Source: Bacillota bacterium (GTDB taxonomy: Bacteria > Bacillota > Clostridia > Peptostreptococcales > Natronincolaceae). Taken from it: 44,017 nucleotides of DNA. The stretch is from assembly GCA_023387935.1 (NCBI GenBank), contig JAEWHG010000089.1, positions 1 through 44,017 on the forward strand. The letters are read 5' to 3'. This document shows positions 40,962 to 44,017 of this stretch, in pieces. The notes beneath the pieces were generated by a model. It had not been told where the DNA came from, ran no database searches, and saw only the letters and a list, made by a program, of their open reading frames with translations. A program made the translations under genes and the position numbers. The stretch's first letter is position 1. Every line of letters begins with the position of its first letter.

Positions 40962-41687
40962 ATGTCTGGTGGAATGATTTTATTAGTAGTTGTTACAGTA
41001 CTTATTTTAATGGGACTAGGCCATAGAGTGCTTGATAGATTAAGACTTAACGATAAATCAGCTCTTGCAATACTTATTGCTATAGTTTTATCAACAATAT
41101 TTATACCTGATATAAATATAACGGATATGGTATCTATAAATATTGGTGGATTTGTTATACCTATGGGATTGGCTATATACCTATTTATCAAAGCTGAAAC
41201 AGGAGAAGAACGGATTAGAGCACTTATTGGTGCACTAGTATCCGGTATAACTATTTACTTGGTACAAAGGTACGTGCTACCTAGTGATCCTGAGGCAATG
41301 GTTATAGAACCTAACTATGTATATCCTATTATAGGTGCTATTATTGCTTATGTACTAGGAAGATCTAGAAGAGGTGCATTTATTGCTGGGGTCGTTGGAG
41401 TTGTAATTAGTGACTTAATTCAGCTTATTATAAATAATATTAATAATATACCATCGCCTACACGCTTTGGCGGAGCTGGGGGAGTAGATACAACATTTAT
41501 AACTGGTGTTTTGGCTGTACTTATAGCAGAAATAGTAGGAGAAACAAGAGAAAGGTTACAAGGCGGAACAGAAAAGAAAAGATTACATTTTGATAAAGGA
41601 CATTTTGTCAGCTCACTAGGTGAAAATGAAAAAGAAAAGAAAATAAAATCAGATAAGACCAGAGGTGATGAAAATGAAAAGAAATAG
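40962..41687 (+). CDS. DUF1614 membrane protein
   Basis: 241 aa with about seven TM segments over residues 1-195 (GGMILLVVVTVLILMGLG, ALAILIAIVLSTIFIP, GGFVIPMGLAIYLFI, ALIGALVSGITIYLV, YPIIGAIIAYVLG, GAFIAGVVGVVISDLIQLI, FITGVLAVLIAEIVGE), then a charged cytosolic tail of about 45 residues rich in Lys/Glu. The layout fits DUF1614, which is found next to SpoIIP-like genes in clostridia. The function is unknown. It overlaps the next gene by 14 nt, and the SD of that gene lies in its tail codons, implying tightly coupled synthesis. Confidence 0.82.
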   Translation: MSGGMILLVVVTVLILMGLGHRVLDRLRLNDKSALAILIAIVLSTIFIPDINITDMVSINIGGFVIPMGLAIYLFIKAETGEERIRALIGALVSGITIYLVQRYVLPSDPEAMVIEPNYVYPIIGAIIAYVLGRSRRGAFIAGVVGVVISDLIQLIINNINNIPSPTRFGGAGGVDTTFITGVLAVLIAEIVGETRERLQGGTEKKRLHFDKGHFVSSLGENEKEKKIKSDKTRGDENEKK

Positions 41688-42900
41688 ATTGTTTTATTTA
41701 ATATTAATATTGCTTACACTAACTACACAATTGGTAGTTGCTGATGATTGGTATAGCAAAAAAACAGGATATTATAAAATTTATGATTCGGATACGGATA
41801 AGTTATTATTTCAAACTGCTAGAGAGGTTTCAAAAGATGACAAATATTTAAGCAGTGATAACAAAATGTATAAAGTAACTAAAGTGAATAATAAGAGCCA
41901 TATAGCTTATGCAAAGTTTGAAAAGGATGTTAATCTTCCGGAAATAAATAAAGAGGCTTTATCTAATATTAAATTAGCACTACAGAATGGAAACACAATA
42001 GATGCGCTATTAGCTCAAGCAGATCAGGGCAAAGAAAGTAGAAAAGTAGGAATATATGCAACCCATAGTTCTGAATCCTATGTTCCAACTGATGGATCAG
42101 AAAGTATAACAGGTAGTGGTGGGATACTTAAGGTAGCTGAGAAATTAAAACAAGGTTTTGAAACTAATGGAGTAAATGCAACATTCAATGATACATCACA
42201 TGAGCCGCATGACTCAGGTGCATATAAAAGGTCTCGTAGAACTGCTTTGCAATTAATAAGAGAACAGCAGCCAACCGCAGTGGTTGATGTTCATAGAGAC
42301 GCTGTACCGGCGGAAGAGTACGTAGTTGATATTAATGGTGAGGCAGCTTCTAAAGTGAGATTAGTTGTAGGAAGAAGAAATCAAAATTTTAAGGCGAACG
42401 AAGAAATGGCAATGAAGGTAAAGGCTGTAGCAGATGAATTATATCCAGGGCTAGTAAAGGATGTCTTTTATGGGAAAGGAGATTATAATCAGGATTTAAC
42501 TCCTAGAGCCATGCTTTTAGAAATGGGAACACACTTGCATACTAGAGAAAGGGCTGAAAAATCCGCTGGATATATGTCAGAAGTAATTACAACAGCATTA
42601 TTTGGAAGCACATTTAAGGAAGGTGCAAAAGGTGTAGGAGGTGTAGCCGCAACAGATCAAGGTGGAGGAACAGCTGGAGGTGGAGGAACAACTGGAGGTG
42701 GAGCAGGAACAACAAATGGATCCGCTAGCCAAAGTAATACAGGATCTGGAGCTGGTATACTTGGTATTGTAGCTGTAGTTGTTCTTGGTGGAATCGGTTT
42801 TATGTTCCTAAGTAGTGGTGGTAAGGAGTGGAAGTCTAAAATGTCAAATTTCAAGCAAGAGTTTTCAAATTTTCTAGGCAGAAGTAAAAATAAAAAATAA
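41674..42900 (+). CDS. spoIIP: SpoIIP-like peptidoglycan amidase/endopeptidase with C-terminal membrane anchor
   Basis: 408 aa. N-terminal signal (about residues 4-22), a region of about 100 residues without recognised fold, then the SpoIIP catalytic domain (about 125-315): IYATHSSESYVPTDG with H131, HEPHDSGAYKRSRRTAL, VVDVHRDA with H207, and MLLEMGTHLHTRERAEKSA with E283. H131, H207 and E283 are the likely zinc and catalytic residues. After it comes a Gly/Thr-rich linker (about 328-370) and a C-terminal TM (about 370-392) with a basic tail. SpoIIP degrades septal peptidoglycan for engulfment with SpoIIM and SpoIID. The C-terminal anchor is unlike Bacillus SpoIIP. ATG 41674 best fits SD agaggtgat. 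Confidence 0.85.
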   Translation: MKRNRLFYLILILLTLTTQLVVADDWYSKKTGYYKIYDSDTDKLLFQTAREVSKDDKYLSSDNKMYKVTKVNNKSHIAYAKFEKDVNLPEINKEALSNIKLALQNGNTIDALLAQADQGKESRKVGIYATHSSESYVPTDGSESITGSGGILKVAEKLKQGFETNGVNATFNDTSHEPHDSGAYKRSRRTALQLIREQQPTAVVDVHRDAVPAEEYVVDINGEAASKVRLVVGRRNQNFKANEEMAMKVKAVADELYPGLVKDVFYGKGDYNQDLTPRAMLLEMGTHLHTRERAEKSAGYMSEVITTALFGSTFKEGAKGVGGVAATDQGGGTAGGGGTTGGGAGTTNGSASQSNTGSGAGILGIVAVVVLGGIGFMFLSSGGKEWKSKMSNFKQEFSNFLGRSKNKK

Positions 42901-42943
42901 AAAATGTACTATTTTTTTCAACAATAGGAATGGATGTTTATTT

Positions 42944-43237
42944 ATGAAAATCATATATGTATATAAAAAAAAATCATATGCAGCTATTATAGCTGCATAT
43001 GTGCATTTGAAATTAAATACTTCGAAACAATCTAATAATATCAAACACAAAAACAATAAAGAAGGACATTTTTTATATTTAGGCATAGATCAAGAATTAA
43101 ATGAAGTATATTTGCTTAATAGTAGTAAACCTGGACCTATATTAAAAAATCTCTTAAATGGATTTGCTAATCTGTACAATGAAAAGATACTAGTAATAGA
43201 GCTAGAAAATAATTATAATAAGAAAGATGATTTATAA
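42944..43237 (+). CDS. Short, divergent DUF3189 family protein
   Basis: 97 aa. MKIIYVYKKKSYAAIIAAYVHLK aligns without gaps to the start of the next gene product (MKIIYSCYGGAHSSVVAASIH). HFLYLGIDQELNEVYLL aligns to TPIYMGKDDQLREVYVV. The Gly-Gly-Ala-His-Ser-Ser loop, a middle stretch of about 12-15 residues and the C-terminal third are missing. It is therefore a reduced paralogue of unknown function. The frame is intact and it overlaps the next gene by one base (TAATG), so it is probably translated. SD ggaatgg is weak. Codons 11-20 form a perfect 12-bp inverted repeat. Confidence 0.7.
   Translation: MKIIYVYKKKSYAAIIAAYVHLKLNTSKQSNNIKHKNNKEGHFLYLGIDQELNEVYLLNSSKPGPILKNLLNGFANLYNEKILVIELENNYNKKDDL
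42975..43001. repeat. Perfect 12-bp inverted repeat inside the first DUF3189 gene
   Basis: catatgcagcta (42975-42986) and tagctgcatatg (42990-43001) with a 3-nt centre, preceded by nine A's. On the minus strand it resembles a terminator (stem plus T tract); on the plus strand it would form a hairpin 31 nt after the start codon. Confidence 0.8.
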
Positions 43238-43692
43238 TGAAAATAATATATAGTTGTTATGGAGGTGCGCATTCATCTGTTGTTGCAGCTTCAATACATA
43301 TGGGTTATCTGCCTATAGATCGTATTCCTACAAAAAAAGAAATATTAAGTATTCCATACTATGACCAATCTCCAAAGGAATTTAGAGGAACCCCTATTTA
43401 TATGGGAAAGGATGATCAATTAAGAGAAGTATACGTTGTTGGAATGGGACCATATCGCACTGAGTACACAGAAATAGCTTATAATTTTGCCTTTCAAATA
43501 AATAATGAGGTTAAAAAAAATATTAGAATAGTAAATGTAGTTCCATTACTAAACTTTAGTGTTCGTCTAGGAGGATTTTTATCTAGAAGAATCGGATTAA
43601 TTCAAATAGGAAGACCTTTAACAGCAATGGGAATACAAAAAAATTATCATCTTTTTCTTCAGTTAGTGAATAATGTTAAAAGAACCTGCTAG
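43237..43692 (+). CDS. DUF3189 family protein
   Basis: A 151-aa protein with the full DUF3189 pattern: MKIIYSCYGGAHSSVVAASIHMGYLP, DRIPTKKEILSIPYYD, GTPIYMGKDDQLREVYVVGMG, and a C-terminal NFSVRLGGFLSRRIGL. GGAHSS resembles a phosphate-binding loop, but no biochemistry is known to me. DUF3189 genes accompany spoIIP-like and PDZ/DUF512 genes in spore-forming Clostridia, suggesting a sporulation-linked role by association only. Its ATG overlaps the TAA of the short paralogue. Confidence 0.85.
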   Translation: MKIIYSCYGGAHSSVVAASIHMGYLPIDRIPTKKEILSIPYYDQSPKEFRGTPIYMGKDDQLREVYVVGMGPYRTEYTEIAYNFAFQINNEVKKNIRIVNVVPLLNFSVRLGGFLSRRIGLIQIGRPLTAMGIQKNYHLFLQLVNNVKRTC

Positions 43693-43725
43693 ATAAAAAG
43701 AGATAAATTAAAAGCATGGAATGCC

Positions 43726-43787
43726 TTGACTGTCATTGAAATAAAATGGTAATATTATTTGATGTAAGTAATTTGCTATGGTATAAT
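43726..43787 (+). promoter_or_regulatory. Two overlapping sigma-A-type promoters for the PDZ/DUF512 gene
   Basis: P1: TTGACT (43726-43731), 18-bp spacer, TAATAT (43750-43755). P2: TTGATG (43759-43764), 17-bp spacer, TATAAT (43782-43787). P2 is nearest to consensus. The coding start is 43 bp after the P2 -10. Confidence 0.7.
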
Positions 43788-43829
43788 ATTAGTACCTAGT
43801 ATTAAAACTAAGTAAAAGTAGGTGTAGTA

Positions 43830-44017
43830 TTGAGAGAAACAAGTATTAAAAATGTTATCAGTAAGGTATATACAGGAAGCATAGCAGAGGAAGTTGGAAT
43901 ACAAGTAGGGGACGAACTACTAAAAATAAATGGTCATGAAATAGAAGATATTATTGAATATAAATACTATTTAGCAGATGAGTACTTAGAAGTAGAAATT
44001 TTAAAGATGGATGGAGA
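43830..44017 (+). CDS. PDZ/DUF512 radical-SAM-type protein, 3'-truncated by window edge
   Basis: TTG start with gtaggtg (43818-43824) as SD. The 62 visible codons form the start of a PDZ-like domain: ISKVYTGSIAEEVGIQVGDELLKINGHEIEDIIEYKYYLAD. This is the N-terminus of the DUF512 proteins (PDZ, radical SAM core, DUF512), and gene order after DUF3189 in Clostridia agrees. The CxxxCxxC radical SAM motif would lie beyond the window, so the identification rests on the PDZ part and context. Confidence 0.75.
   Translation, partial: MRETSIKNVISKVYTGSIAEEVGIQVGDELLKINGHEIEDIIEYKYYLADEYLEVEILKMDG

Noticed and set aside
42944..43237. Frameshift explaining the short DUF3189 protein
   Set aside because: Both homologous blocks are in the same frame and the stop overlaps the next start; it is a shorter paralogue, not a broken frame.

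Overview
The window is AT-rich chromosomal DNA from an endospore-forming, Gram-positive Clostridia-type bacterium. The evidence is spoIIGA, sigE, sigG, spoVD, spoVE, ylmC, a YhcN/YlaJ lipoprotein, a Spo0E-like peptide and a SpoIIP-type protein. MurE carries the DNPR motif of meso-DAP ligases, and the first genes of the dcw cluster follow the Firmicutes order. Gene order and dispersed repeats look like Alkaliphilus/Natronincolaceae, but that placement is an inference.

Region by region. (1) 1-2279: the 3' end of a DUF2207 membrane protein coupled to a flavodoxin-fold reductase, closed by a 21-bp terminator stem. (2) 2642-9433: a six-gene cell-surface locus on the + strand: GH16 glycanase, processive GT2 synthase, VTC-domain protein, DUF4956 membrane protein, multidomain CotH kinase and NodB deacetylase. 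(3) 9537-10631: ychF, the only minus-strand gene, with its own promoter and terminator. (4) 10898-15515: YhcN/YlaJ lipoprotein, the M16 pair yfmF/yfmH, lgt and a 47-aa Spo0E-like protein. (5) 15851-33134: division and cell-wall cluster, starting with an MraZ operator of three 10-bp repeats, then mraZ-rsmH-ftsL-spoVD-murE-murF-mraY-murD-spoVE-murG-murA-divIB-DUF881-DUF881-sbp-ftsZ. No ftsA, murC, murB or ddl is present in it. (6) 33190-36057: spoIIGA-sigE-sigG, with a spoIIG-like promoter whose spacer is unusually long. (7) 36234-40560: ylmC, nrdR, pgeF and a PhoB/PhoR-like two-component pair. (8) 40962-44017: DUF1614, SpoIIP-like protein, two DUF3189 paralogues and the start of a PDZ/DUF512 protein that runs off the window.

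The genes form a coherent envelope and sporulation programme. The mur enzymes and MraY/MurG make lipid II. SpoVE (SEDS) and SpoVD (class B PBP) polymerise and crosslink it, and FtsZ, DivIB and FtsL position division. SpoIIGA activates pro-SigE in the mother cell and SigG acts in the forespore. The SpoIIP-like protein probably remodels septal peptidoglycan during engulfment.

The most notable non-coding content is two families of structured intergenic repeats. Element 1 is about 82 bp, with three full copies and one partial. Element 2 is about 112 bp, with two copies showing compensatory base changes. One locus carries both in tandem. The murA leader contains a 14-bp helix that would completely mask the murA ribosome binding site. 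No tRNA, rRNA, CRISPR array or transposase was seen.
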